Shown in pieces: positions 21,724 to 33,158 of a stretch of 64,000 bases of DNA. Numbering within the stretch: the first letter of the stretch is position 1; every line of letters begins with the position of its first letter. A program made the position numbers and the translations under genes. A model generated the notes under the pieces. The model did no database searches and was not told the origin of the DNA. It saw only the letters and a program-made list of their open reading frames with translations. Origin of the DNA: Dallia pectoralis (Eukaryota; Chordata; Actinopteri; Esociformes; Umbridae). The stretch covers positions 11,723,788 through 11,787,787 of the forward strand of contig CM055754.1 of assembly GCA_029465975.1 (NCBI GenBank), in the 5' to 3' direction.

Positions 21724-22434
21724 AGTAAAAATCTGGACAGGAATCATTTAAGGATTATTAGATCATTGTAAAACAGTCCAGGTCAGATGCATGCCCAGTC
21801 TTACAGGGACAATCGTGAGCAGTGAGGGAGAGGCAGAGTGAAAGTTGGAACCGTCAGGTTTCTTCAGCTAGTTGGCCTGCATGCCTTATGGGCTTGGTAG
21901 GTCCCACAGTGTGGTCCATGACAATGGCTTGGTTTTGTACATGGAACAAGACACAAAGAAAAGTTAAACTTCCACTGCAAAATAATATAGCTGTGTAAAA
22001 TTCTAAGGCTGGGACAGGGGGGGTCTTGCGAAACTGTGGCCCTAACCAGGGTAACCTCGGACAGGGCCCAACAAGCCGGATATCAAGCATCAACCCAGGG
22101 ACACAAAAAAACGCAACCCCACTAAGAAGGTCATCACTCACAGAGTTTACTCAGATGGACGTGGACCGCAATGGAGAACAGCGGGCCATTCAGTCCACCC
22201 CCGAGTAGCAATTGGAGAGAGGACATTCCAGGGAAGATGAGAGCCCGCCTGGCAAAGAAAGCAGGGCAGAATGTGAAATCCAAGCCTTCCGTTCACCTTT
22301 GTGCCCCTGGGCCAAGAGATTAGTTATTAGTTGAGATTTAAGCGTTTCTATTCCATTATCTCTGCCTCCGGCAGTTTTTTTTTACATTTTAGGTCTGCAT
22401 CTTGTGATCTTAGGCTCATTTGACCAAGAGGCAT
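21724..22434. other. No gene seen
   Basis: Short frames only, nothing recognised. Confidence 0.5.
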
Positions 22435-22439
22435 TTAAA

Positions 22440-22865
22440 AATGTTTTTGGGACATTATAAACATACAGAAAGCTCCTTTTAAGAATGCTCCTAGTTATGC
22501 ATGCTTTATCCCTCCATATTTTTCTCTGTCAAAATAATCATTAAAAAAGCTAATTTAAAGCTATTTTGCCAACTCGTCATCTGCCATTTTCCAGCCAAAA
22601 AATATATAATATAGTATTATGATACTATCAGTAATAAACTTTTATATTATTATTTGTAAATTTACCCCGTCAGGGTTGCGAAGAAAGTTAGAAATTCACT
22701 AAAGAAGAATTATAGATAATACATCTAAATGCCAGATAGTGTTTCCGTCCCGAAATGTGCGCAAAATAGCTTTAAACTGGCCTTTCTAATGGTTATTGTA
22801 ACTGGGAAAAATATGGGAGGATAAAGCATGCATATCTCTTTAAGTACCTTCCGGCACTTCCAGTG
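22440..22865. mobile_element. Palindromic MITE, possibly piggyBac-like
   Basis: A long imperfect inverted repeat pairs about 22475-22590 (GCATGCTTTATCCCTCCATA) with about 22750-22850 (TATGGGAGGATAAAGCATGC). TTAA follows the right end (22866-22869), which reads TTAACACTGGAAGTGCCGGA on the minus strand. A related single arm occurs at 58790-58940 and starts CCCTAGAATCGCCGAA. The left end is not clear. Confidence 0.6.
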
Positions 22866-22869
22866 TTAA

Positions 22870-23329
22870 GCGTTTGTGGGTTTCATTACATCAGATGTGC
22901 CAAATTGATTCCACAGAGGACCTAGTGTATGCACGTGTTTCAGCCAAACCCATCGTTCACAGGTGCATAAAATCCTGCACATTGCCGTGAAATCTCAATA
23001 GACAAACATTGGTGGAACAAGAGGCTATACCGAAAAGCTCAGTGACTTTAAAAGCTTCATAGACTTTAAATGTCCAACATCACTGCCTGACCCCAGATAT
23101 GCTATTGTTGCTGAATGGGAAACATTTCCAACAGAGGCACTCGAAAAATGTGTGTAAATCTTTCTCACAAGAGTAGCCTCTGTTACAGCTGCATATGGGC
23201 TAACTGTTGTGTGGCTGTTAAGGACAGGACTCAAAAGAACGAACAGGAAGATGAAAGGTCACTGTGTGATCTGGGAGGGTGTTTCAGTAATTCAGGAGAG
23301 GAATGGAGAGAACCGTATAGCGGGTAGAA
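22870..23329. other. No gene seen
   Basis: Nothing recognised on either strand. Confidence 0.5.
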
Positions 23330-23334
23330 ACCAG

Positions 23335-23860
23335 ACTGGTGGTGGAGTAGATGCTTCGATAGGCAGGTGGTGAAGATGGCGAGGTGGAGATGGCAGGTGG
23401 TGTAGATAGGCTGGTGGTGGAGATGGTGTAGATAGGCTGGTGGTGGAGATGGTGTAGACAGGCAGGTGGTGGAGATGGTGTAGATAGGCAGGTGGTGGAG
23501 ATGGTGTAGACAGGCAGGTGGTGGAGATGGCGAGGTGGTGAAGATGGTGTAGATAGGCAGGTGGTGTAGATGGTGTAGACAGGCTGGTGGTGGAGATGGT
23601 GTAGACAGGCAGGTGGTGGAGATGGTGTAGACAGGCAGGTGGTGGAGATGGTGTAGACAGGCAGGTGGTGGAGATGGTGTGGACAGGCTGGTGGTGGAGA
23701 TGGTGTAGATAGGCAGTTGGTGGAGATGGTGTAGACAGGCTGGTGGTGGAGATGGTGTAGACAGGCAGGTGGTGGAGATGGTGTAGATAGGCAGGTGGTG
23801 GAGATGGTGTAGACAGGCAGGTGGTGGAGATGGTGTAGATAGGCAGGTGGTGGAGATGAG
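23335..23860. repeat. 26-bp minisatellite
   Basis: About twenty units of GGCAGGTGGTGGAGATGGTG followed by TAGATA or TAGACA. A 26-bp unit cycles through all three frames, giving a long open but meaningless frame on the minus strand. Confidence 0.95.
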
Positions 23861-24069
23861 AGAAAAGTATTCTAAGGAACTTGGCGAGAACCGATGCGTA
23901 GTACGATGCTGGATTAACTAACAATCTAGCAAAGCCTGTCTTTGACAAGCCGGAGGTTTAATACAGAGAGGTCTTGATTGCTGAGTGGGTTCAGGTGCAC
24001 AGATTGCACACAGCGGACACAGGTAAAGAGATTGGTGAAGTGATTAGACCAGAGCGATGCCTCTGATGT

Positions 24070-24208
24070 AGTGACTGACAAACACAGGGAAACAAACAGA
24101 CACACCGGGAACAGAAAAACATAGGAGACACAGGGAAACAAATAGACACACAGGGAACAGGAAAACATAGGAAACACAGGGAAACATACAGACACACAGG
24201 GAACAGAA
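24070..24208. repeat. ~46-bp tandem repeat, three copies
   Basis: Unit GAACAGAAAAACATAGGAGA followed by CACAGGGAAACAAATAGACACACAGG, with small differences between copies. Confidence 0.85.
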
Positions 24209-24797
24209 CCAAGACGCTAACTCCATATTAAAGCCCATGGTTTTGGAATGGGATGTCCAACCAGCTCATATTGTAACAGATGCTCTGCACAGAAGCCTCT
24301 CCTCCTCACGTGTGCTTCACCTTGCCAGTGTTCTAACCGCCGGTAAGAGTGTGATGGCTGCAAACACCCGACAGACACACCCGACATACACACCTGCTCC
24401 AAATAAACTGTATATTTATGTATTTATTTTTTTACATAAAGGACGGTGAGACGGGCAGCACAGATAGTCTGATTGCGCTAACCTGGAAATGGACTATTCA
24501 GAATTCTCCTCAGTCTCGCCACTAGAACAGTTTCGTTCCTATAGCAGTAGACCTCAGGAACATGGCCCTAGAACTGAACTGATCTCTCACTGGATATTTT
24601 CAACTTACATATTACATCTTTTAGTACTGTATTGTAGCCTATTGTTTGGATTTGTTTATTTATTAGGTGTGTATTGATTGTTGCAGTAGTGGGCCTGAAC
24701 AAATTCCTTGTTTGTTTTAAACAGAAATGGTAATAAAACCAACCTTAGAGATTAGCCCACATTTTGTTAGCGTCTTGGCGTGCAGGAGGCATCTCTT
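24209..24797. other. No gene seen
   Basis: Nothing recognised. Confidence 0.5.
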
Positions 24798-25365
24798 GTG
24801 TGCGTTACGGCTGGTCGATTATGGCTAAAATCATAATCACAATTATTTTGGTCATATTTGAGATCACGATAATTAAACACGAATACTAATTGACTTTGGA
24901 AACACCATGTCTGTCATGATTCACGGGTGTGTTCTGTGGGTTCATGTATTGGGTTCTTGGGTGTGCTTGTTTCTGTCTCCATCTTGTGGTTGTTCTTATT
25001 GTTTCTTCCTGGTGCCTGCCCTTCCCTTGTCATTTGTTCCCGCCATTTTACTCACCTGTTGCTTGTTAGTCCTCGTTATGTTTAGTTTAGTCTCCCCTGT
25101 GTGAGTGTCGGGCATTGTTTAAGGTACGTTGTCTCAGTGTCTTTGTTGCTTGTTCTGTTAATACGTTTATGTTTGCTGGTTCTGTGTTTCGTAGATGTAT
25201 TATATTTACTGTTGGTTGTAGTGTTCAGTGTTCAGCGGTGATGCCCGATGAGAAGAGATGGTAGCATGGGGAGTTCTTCAGGTGGAGAAATGAACAGGAA
25301 GATCTCTACCCTAGGCTCCTGGACTACCTAAGGGCACAGTTGATTCGGCGTGCACCATTCCTCCA

Positions 25366-25475
25366 CCCGGTCCCCCAGCCTGAGCCAGTTCCCCAGCCTG
25401 AGCCAGTTCCCCAGCCTGAGCCAGTTCCCCAGCCTGAGCCAGTTCCCCAGCCTGAGCCAGTTCCCCAGGCTGAGC
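25366..25475. repeat. 18-bp tandem repeat
   Basis: CAGCCTGAGCCAGTTCCC, about six copies (PVPQPE in one frame). Confidence 0.95.
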
Positions 25476-25751
25476 CAGTTCTCTCTTCAGAGCTCATTCC
25501 AGCCCCAGAGCCTACTCCAGCCCATCAGACTGAGTCCAGTCCTGTTCCCCAGTCCTGTTTCCCAGTCCAGTCCCACCGTTGTCCCCCTGTGCTCACCCGT
25601 CCCAGAGCGTCCTACAGTTTCCCTGTTGGAGTCAGCTCCCCACTCCGGTCCTGTTCCCCAGTCAACACCAGCCCTGGAGCCCGTCACCCAGTCCAAGACT
25701 ATTCTCGGGCCTAAGACTGTTCCCGGGCCTAAGCCTGTTCCCTGTCCTCCG

Positions 25752-26020
25752 GCAGGGTCTCCTGACCCGTCTCCTCCGGCACTGCCACCTGACCCGTCTC
25801 CTCCGGCACTGCCACCTGACCCGTCTCCTCCGGCACTGCCACCTGACCCGTCTCCTCCGGCACTGCCTCCTGACCCGTCTCCTCCGGCACTGCCTCCTGA
25901 CCCGTCTCCTCCGGCACTGCCTCCTGACCCGTCTCCTCCGGCACTGCCTCCTGACCCGTCTCCTCCGGCACTGCCTCCTGACCCGTCTCCTCCGGCACTG
26001 CCTCCTGACCCGTCTCCTCC
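25752..26020. repeat. 27-bp tandem repeat
   Basis: CTGACCCGTCTCCTCCGGCA followed by CTGCCAC or CTGCCTC, ten copies (PDPSPPALP in one frame). Confidence 0.96.
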
Positions 26021-26697
26021 GTCTGCCGGGCCTCCTGATCCGGCTCCGCCGGTCCGGTCTCCTGACCTGCATCAACCTGTCCGGCCTCCGGACCCTCATC
26101 TGCCCGTCCGGGTTTCTGCTCTGCCTGCGCCTATCCGGCCTCCTGATCTGCATCCGCCCGTCCGGGTCTCTGCTCCCCCTCAGCCTGTCCGGCCTCCTGA
26201 CCTGTCCCCGCCCGTCCGGGCCTCTGCTCCCCCTCAGTCAGTACAGCCTCCTGACCTGTCCCCGCCGTTACGGCTGCCTGACCCCGCCGTTACGGCTGCC
26301 TGACCTGTTGCCACCGGATGGTCTGGACTGTTTCCTAGACTCTGTCACCGTACCAGGGGTCATGCTTTAGACCTGTTTTGTTTTTTCTCGCCTACTTCCC
26401 TCCCCACCTCCTCTGCCGCCTCCCCGCAACAGTTTGTAGTAGGATATTTTGGTGCTTCAGGAGCTGCGCCTTAACGGGGGGGTTCTGTCATGATTCATGG
26501 GTGTGTTCTGTGGGTTCATGTATTGGGTTCGAGAATACCGCTAAAGCTCTACTATTTATAAAGCGCACAGTTGTGATGAAAAATGGTGTGTGTTTTATAA
26601 AAAAATAAACAGAATACAGTTAAAGCTCTATTATTTTGTTTTAATCATCCTAATTGAAATAAAAACTTCCAAGTTATTGCAAAGCCCTAGTGTGCGT

Positions 26698-27835
26698 TAT
26701 AACAGAGAGCAATCATAATCTAATGTCCAATAAAAGTGTGACATGTGTTCGTCAACACAAACCAGTCATTCAATACAGACAATTTCGAAAATGAGGATAC
26801 TTTCTGTTCATTTAACTACATTGTGCTCGGTTATATATATATATATATTCTTACAAGATTCCCAGAGAGTTGAAATGTGTTATTAGCAGCATGTCAAACA
26901 AACCCTTTCTAGCAACTTCCAAATAAATCTGACATGCAGACATTTGATGAGACCTACATCTCTGTCGATATGTCTCAGAAACATGACCACGTCATAACTC
27001 AAACTGGCTTCAGGAGTTAGCACTAAGAAAACATCTTGGGTTTTAGCAGTTCATTTAGACTTCTGTAATACATTTTCCGTCTATTTTGATGCTAATGCTA
27101 CTGACTCTGAACGCCGGTGGTATATGCTACTAATGTCACGAGTGTTAGAAGACAGTGGTTTTGTGGATGGCTCACTAGCAGACACAGCAAGAACAGAAGC
27201 TAGCCTTGTTGTCCCTGCCTTCAACCAGCTTCATAAAGGCAGCATTATACAAGATGACAATTCACCTGTCTGATTGGGTCTTTTTGGTAGTCTGTAACCA
27301 ACCCCTTTTACAGCTTATGCACCAACATTGCCCTTTAGAACTAATGCTAACTCTGTGTCTTTATGTTCTGGTAAGTTTACAAAATGAAAACAGAGTTAAG
27401 ATCGGACAAAAAAAAAAGCAAGAAGATGTCTCATGTCCCCAGGGAAAAAAATCACAAATTCATCCATGGTTGTATGTGTGAGCTGCAGCAGTGCATAGCG
27501 GCGTGGCAGAGAAATCACTCTGTTTAAATACTATATCCCTGTCCAAACACCAAGTCTATTTTATCAGAGCGGCATAATCCCTGCACTCACTCAACTAAAC
27601 CTAATTCACAGAGCTCATGGGCTGTCTCTCAGGTTGTACGGCTCTGTCGGGGCTGGTGAAAGCTTTTGGCCTGCAGCACACAGACAAGGACAGGCAGGTG
27701 GATACGTATGGGACCTGCCATGAGTTTGATTTTGCTGGGTGGGCCAGTTATTCAAATTTCTAAGAAATCATACATTGGTTATCTATCTTTTTATTGGAAT
27801 TGTTCTCTCTCTCACTTTCTCTTAATCTGTCATCC
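26698..27835. other. No gene seen
   Basis: Holds a short (TA)n at about 26832-26848. A frame at 27630-27750 (GLVKAFGLQHTDKDRQVDTY) follows a CTCTCAG acceptor-like site, but I do not recognise the peptide and there is no partner exon. Confidence 0.4.
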
Positions 27836-28165
27836 CCCCATCATCCCCCCCATCATCCTCTCCCCCACATCATTCTCCCCCCACATCATTCTCTCCCCCC
27901 ACATCATTCTCTCCCCACATCATTCTCTCCCTCCCACATCATTCTCTCCCTCCCTCATCATTCCCCCCTCCCCCGTCATCATTCCCCCCCCTCCCCCGTC
28001 ATCATCCCCCCCGCCATCATCCCCCTCCCCCGTCTTCATCCCCCCGTCCCCCCCGTCATCATCCCCCTCCCCCGTCATCATCCCCCCCTCCCCCGTCATC
28101 ATCCCCCCATCATTCCCCACATCATTCTCTCCCCCCCTCATCATTCCCCCCCTCATCATTCCCTG
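27836..28165. repeat. C-rich low-complexity tract
   Basis: Irregular repeats of CCCCCCATCATC and CCCACATCATTCTCT, with very few G on the plus strand. The long frames here are compositional. Confidence 0.93.
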
Positions 28166-29626
28166 GCTTCTTCTCCACGCCTCCCTAGATCTCTTGGCAG
28201 CAGCTCTGCTCGCGGTCTCTCCCATCTGTTTTCATTCATTAGGACAGATCCGCTTCTGTGGGCTTCTGACACCTTTTCACATTGTGCTGCACAATGTAAT
28301 TAAGCAGGGGTGGGGAATGATCTGAGTGCTGCCCCACCATCCAGCGTTCTAGACATCCACTCTGTCTTCCATCCTCTTAAACCTCACATCCTATATTACA
28401 GACTGGTATTAGCAATGTCAGAACAAATGTAGACACAACAGAGTGATGTTGCCCAGGGCAACACTGCATACATTCATATGAGTGAGATGCAAATATCAAA
28501 AAGGTCAAAAACTAAGTCAAAAGGAGATTCATGGAATATCTTACCGGACGCTTGTAGGAACATGACTTCTGATATGTGTACGATGTATACAATACTGTGT
28601 GTAAGCACAGAAGAGAGAAAGGCCAAATGTAAACATTATCAAAGTTCCCCCATATCTTTATAATTGAGTTTGGTAATAAAATGTAACCATTAGATTTGTT
28701 TTGATGCAAGCGAGTGCATTCCCAGTGTCAGTCATCCATATCATAAGATAAGTGTAAAGTACACATTTCAGGGAAGTTCATTGATATTAGTCTGGTTTTA
28801 TTACAATACCTTAGCATAGCCTAGATACACAGGAAGGGAAATTGTAATGTTTTTGAACTAGAGCACTCCCATAGGACGGATTTAGCCCAAACTAATATTA
28901 TTCTCGGGCTCCTGTTCACGTTCCCTGTTGTCCTGCTCTCTCCTACAGTGAATCTGCCCTTCTTCACTTAGGTTTTTATCTTCACCCACACTGACCTGCT
29001 CCATTCTGATTCGAAACCTAAAATATAACAGTTCTCTTCCCCTCATTTTGTCCTTCCCTACCTTTGTCTTGTGCTTCCCCTGGTGGGGACAGTATGCAGT
29101 TTGGGGTAAGTATATTTGCAATCGGCATATCTGGTTGCGGCAGGCTGTGGCCTCCAATCTTGTGGCAGACTGGTTTTGTGACCGAAAGGCAGCTGGGACT
29201 CGCTGTGGGGTGGCGATGCTTCCTTTCCTTTTTTCATCAGCGGGTGTCAAGCTTACCCATCCCTAACCCGTCTATGACATCCCAACCAATTTCCTGCCGG
29301 TCCGATCTGGTTGAATGCACTTCCAGAAACCTTCAAGTTTGTCCAGGTGGTCCCTGGCAATGTGGGCAGTTTGGTTATATTTGGACAACAGAGGCATCAT
29401 CCTAGCAATCCTACCATGAATGCCATTTCAATTCAACGTTCTTATTGCTGAAGCCAGTACAGTAACCTGGGACGAAGCAAGCGAAGTGAACCTGCAACTA
29501 TTCAGATGTAATGTTTAGGTTGCTATGTGTTTACCTGATTTCATTGTGCCGAGATTTTTTGAAAATGTCTCCACTTCTAGGAATTGCTGTCATGTAAAAT
29601 GTTGCATTAAATGATTTGCCTGAGAG
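28166..29626. other. No gene seen
   Basis: Frames on both strands around 28880-29400 overlap each other and match nothing I know. Confidence 0.45.
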
Positions 29627-29762
29627 GATGATAGGATGGTAGTATAACCGAGGATAGGATAGGATGGTAGTATAACCGAGGATAGGATAGGATGGTAGTA
29701 TAACCGAGGATAGGATAGGATGGTAGTATAACCGAGGATAGGATAGGATGGTAGTATAACCT
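29627..29762. repeat. 28-bp minisatellite
   Basis: GGATGGTAGTATAACCGAGG followed by ATAGGATA, about five copies, almost without variation. Confidence 0.95.
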
Positions 29763-30049
29763 TCCCCTGACTGATGTGCCTGAAATACCCTCTTCCTAAT
29801 AACCTCTAATATCATATGTTCTCTCAACATGGTGGTTTGCATTCACATGAATGAATATCACCTAACTAACCAGGTTTTGTTTGTCTGTCAGTCTGGCCCC
29901 AAATGCTATCCTATGATTGGTTTACTTGGTAGCCAAATTATTTTGCTCATCTTGAGTTCACTTGTACGCAAGTACGCTCACTAGTACTAATTCTTTAAAC
30001 CAATATATGGTAACTATAAAGTTGTTATGTCGGGTAAAACTGACGGGTT

Positions 30050-30423
30050 CTGATTAAGCTTAAGTATGTATGGCTGGACTAATTCAGCCAGTTAGATAGG
30101 AGCAAGTTCATGTAAAGCTTTATACCTTAATAACAATAGAATTGTTGACATTAGTGTCTTCCATGGCCTTAACAGGCAGTCAATGTAAAGAGGTTATAAG
30201 GGTAATGTGGTCAAATTTCTGTGTTCTAGTTACGGTCCTAAACTAGCATTTCATTTTTTTTGTAATTTAGGAGCAGGTTTGATTTTTTTAACAGAGGCTT
30301 AATTTTGGCAACTTTTAGTGAGGTTGGCCCAGATCCGGAGAAGAGGGAGCAATTTATTATGTTCAACATTGGTGAACCAAGCACAGGAAGTAACTCTAAG
30401 TAATTTATTTGGAAATGGGTCAA
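30050..30423 (-). pseudogene. L2-type LINE reverse transcriptase fragment
   Basis: Minus strand from 30423: MLNIINCSLFSGSGPTSLKV and KIKPLLKKSNL, the N-terminal part of the RT domain of L2/CR1 LINEs. It runs directly into KFDHITLITSLH and a later YKALHELAPI-like segment, which belong to the C-terminal end of the same ORF. The catalytic centre is therefore deleted, and stops are present. Confidence 0.75.
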
Positions 30424-31067
30424 GCTGACAATTGGTTGACTTCGAAATCATTATTATATTTTTATATTTGTAGTAGTTTTAAGACACACAGGAGCAACAG
30501 ATTCAAAGGTCGCCATTGGCACTAAGTTAGGACTGTTGCAATTTACAGTTTGCTCTTTGTTTTAAATTGTGATTATTTTGTTCATCAAGTGGTTCATGTA
30601 TTCATCACATTCATTGGTGGAACATTGCTTTTTTAGTTAAATTTGCAACTGTGTCAAAAATACATTTATGCTTATGAATGGTTTGCACCTTGTGGTTAAG
30701 CCTCTGTATTTGCTGTGGTGAAGTCTTCTCTTTGTGGTATACTTGGATAATGTTGTCTACTTCCTGGATAGAGCTCTACACTTGTCTAGATGTTGTAAAG
30801 GATCATCCACCACTGTTGTCTTGCCTGGATGTCCAGGCCTTTTTGTCATGCAGAGCTCACCAGTGCGTTCTTTTTTCTTAGAATCTACCAAACTGATGGA
30901 TTTTAATTGCAGACTAAGGATGGCCTGTTTCACTTGCATTGAGAGCTTTGTTGACTGCATGTTGTGGGTTCACAACACCTTCTTCCAAATACAAATGCCA
31001 CACCTGGAATCAACTCCGGACCGTGTACCTTAATTGATAATGAAATAACGAGGTAATTGCCCAAACC
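30424..31067. other. No gene seen
   Basis: Short chance frames only. It may include decayed LINE sequence next to the L2 fragment. Confidence 0.4.
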
Positions 31068-31438
31068 TGTCACGGTTTATTAAGGTAAAGTGTATAGAGG
31101 AGCCAGATGCAGAGCGTATATCCGTTCAAGACAGGTTTATTTATCACAACAACACAAAACAAACGGAGAACAGCGAAAATACTTAACTAGTTGAAGGAAA
31201 TGAAATTCCGCTACACAGCGACTAAAAAAAACATTTATCACGACAACAGCCATATACAAATGCACTCACCTCAAACCCAACGTGACACTATTGTCACCTG
31301 TCACGTACTGGGTGAGGTGCGTAGAAGGAAGAAGCCAGCAACAGTAGGTCCAGGATCGATAGCGTTTGCGGCAGCATTTGTGGTTATTTTTAATAAGACA
31401 CTCACCAAAGCAAGCACGTACTTAACCTGATCTTGACA
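31068..31438 (-). mobile_element. Two adjoining LTR fragments, reverse orientation
   Basis: 31068-31287 begins TGTCACGGTTTATTAAGG and ends CAACGTGACA; 31299-31438 begins TGTCACGTACTGGGTGAGG and ends TCTTGACA. On the minus strand both close with the CGTGACA seen at the ends of the other LTRs here, and the first holds TTTTCGCTGTTCTCCGTTTG, like 38058 and 61441. No target duplications could be fixed. Confidence 0.6.
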
Positions 31439-32348
31439 GGCCTTCCGTCTGCGGGATCATTGCAGTACCCTATACAACCACTAGGGCTACTTGCAGTACC
31501 CTAAACAATCATTACAACCTCTACACAAAGATCGTGAATTCAAATATGTCCATTTAATAATATACTACATGCTTATATTGGTTAGGTTAGAATCTCCCCT
31601 TTCTAACAACGTTTTCCGTTTTAAAATAGCTAAAACACAGACCGTTTTATTAGCAATTGAACGGACTGCTAATGGCGCTGATGACGTCATCATTGTTGCA
31701 AACCTTTTTAACCCATAGCAATAATATACTATAATATTATACTTACAATAGCCAAAGTTGATAGTTTTTCTTTTCCTATATTCCCAGGGATATTATTAGT
31801 ATCATTTATGACCCATAGTATTCCATAATAATCCATATTCAGGCAAGACTAGACGATTACAACATTTAACACGATCTGTTTCACTCAATAAAAGCAGCTT
31901 CCATGAAGAACTCACTTCAAAAGGTAAAAAGGTAAGGTTCGAAGGTAAAAAGGTAAGGTTTGAAGGTAAAGACTTCATGTCCCATAGGGCTTTGCTCCCA
32001 TTCGTCTACATAGTAATCGGAACGTGTAGGAGCTGATGCAATCACTCACAAGACCAAATAAAAAAAAGTAAAATAACTGTATCTCGGTCGTTAAACTTTA
32101 CATCCTGTTGGACCAGTTACATTTAGGGGAACACATATGAAGTGTTTTCAGGTCAACCAGATATTCAGAGTCAGATATACATTTTCAAAATCACTTAAAC
32201 ATAGTGTGTTACATTTTCCTTAATTAATTGAACATTTCCACAAAATTCAGTTTTCTTTTAAATGTCCTTTACCAAATATTCCTACATGGTTCTGTTCCAG
32301 AGCAATATCCATTTAGATTGGGGTGGGTCATTTTAGGCGGAAATTGAG
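31439..32348. other. No gene seen
   Basis: Contains a short AAAAGGTAAGGTTCGAAGGT repeat at 31920-31970. Nothing else recognised. Confidence 0.5.
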
Positions 32349-32356
32349 GTCTGGGG

Positions 32357-33034
32357 TAGAGCCCTGCGCGGGACTGTTTTCTTCATCCCGCTCCTGCAGA
32401 ATTTCTGACCATTACCATTACTCCCGCAATGTGGATGTCCACACCTGCAAAACTCTGCAAAATTTCTGCCCGCACAATAATAGAGATGCATTGATTTTGT
32501 GTCTTCTCCCGTCCCGCATGAGAAAACATATCATTTTTAAAAATGAATAATAACTTTGTTTTATCAAAAACGGTGCACTGTCACATGGCGCATACACATA
32601 CACTTCTTTGCAAAAATACAATGATCAAATGACGCATCGTCTTCCCAGTCAGCGAATCGGTCTGTGCGTTGCTTTTTGTCTGGAGGCTTATCCTCTGTTG
32701 TGGCCGGGACCTGGTGAAACTGCGTGGATAGGATTATATAAATGACTATGTATTTATAAATGGCTCATGCTGTAATTCATGTATCTATATATACTTATAA
32801 TTTATATTCATTGTCTTTTATCTCCGTTTCGATTTTTTAACTGCATTTACCTTATTTTAAGTTGTAATTGCACTGTGTATTTTCAGTTTTTATGCGCTGG
32901 GAGTGGAGTTGTCCCGCAGTGTATTTTTTAGCCGCCCGTACCGGCCCGCAGCAAAGTTCAAACCGCCCGCTCCCACAAGATTTGCATTGTGTCCCGTGGG
33001 ACCCGGTGGGACCCAATCCCAATGCAGCCCTCTA
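32357..33034. mobile_element. Non-autonomous hAT-like element
   Basis: Ends TAGAGCCCTGC and GCAGCCCTCTA are inverted with one offset. The flanks GTCTGGGG (32349-32356) and GTCCGGGG (33035-33042) match at 7 of 8. It has a GC-rich right part (CCGCCCGTACCGGCCCGCAG) and no ORF of note. It interrupts the gag-like reading next to it. Confidence 0.72.
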
Positions 33035-33047
33035 GTCCGGGGCCCTG

Positions 33048-33158
33048 TCAAGAAGTGGTTAAACCCTGCAGCGCCTGGAGCATGGTGTTCATTGCCTCGC
33101 CCAACGAGGTGATCATGTCCGCATGGTTCTTGAGATGTTCTGTGACGGCTGGCTCCAT
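33048..33158 (-). pseudogene. Gag-like N-terminal fragment of an LTR element
   Basis: From ATG at 33158 the minus strand reads MEPAVTEHLKNHADMITSLG and EAMNTMLQALQGLTTS, then TGA at 33048. The opening and helical spacing resemble the start of gag in fish Ty3/gypsy elements (M-[DE]-P-A...). Homology is suggested by pattern only; no nucleocapsid or protease follows. Confidence 0.4.

Larger units (their letters stand above)
25290..26303 (+). pseudogene. Proline-rich gag-like region of the LTR element
   Basis: The plus frame around 25270-25470 reads FFRWRNEQEDLYPRLLDYLR, then PVPQPE repeats; another frame continues as PDPSPPALP repeats and ends with a PVRPPDL-rich stretch at 26303. The position between the LTR copies suggests a gag or linker region, but there are no zinc knuckles, and two tandem arrays and frame changes dominate. 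The identity beyond 'retroelement-encoded, proline-rich' is open. Confidence 0.45.
24912..26530 (+). mobile_element. Truncated LTR retrotransposon inserted in the hAT
   Basis: TGTCATGATTCACGGGTGTG at 24912 recurs as TGTCATGATTCATGGGTGTG at 26486, just after a purine tract with GGGGGGG, as expected for a 5' LTR, a polypurine tract and the start of a 3' LTR. The second LTR copy breaks off after about 45 bp. No protease, RT or integrase is present, so most of the element is lost. Confidence 0.75.
24806..26689. mobile_element. hAT element interrupted by an LTR element
   Basis: Left end TACGGCTGGTCGATTATGG; right end, read on the minus strand, TAGGGCTTTGCAATAA. GTGTGCGT is duplicated at 24798-24805 and 26690-26697. 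Only about 100 bp at the left and 160 bp at the right belong to the hAT; the rest is the LTR element. Confidence 0.75.

Noticed and set aside
27630..27750. Possible isolated exon (GLVKAFGLQHTDKDRQVDTY)
   Set aside because: Peptide not recognised, no partner exon, unclear donor.
27666..28325. 219-codon Pro/Ser/His-rich frame
   Set aside because: Low-complexity C-rich tract with overlapping open frames on both strands.
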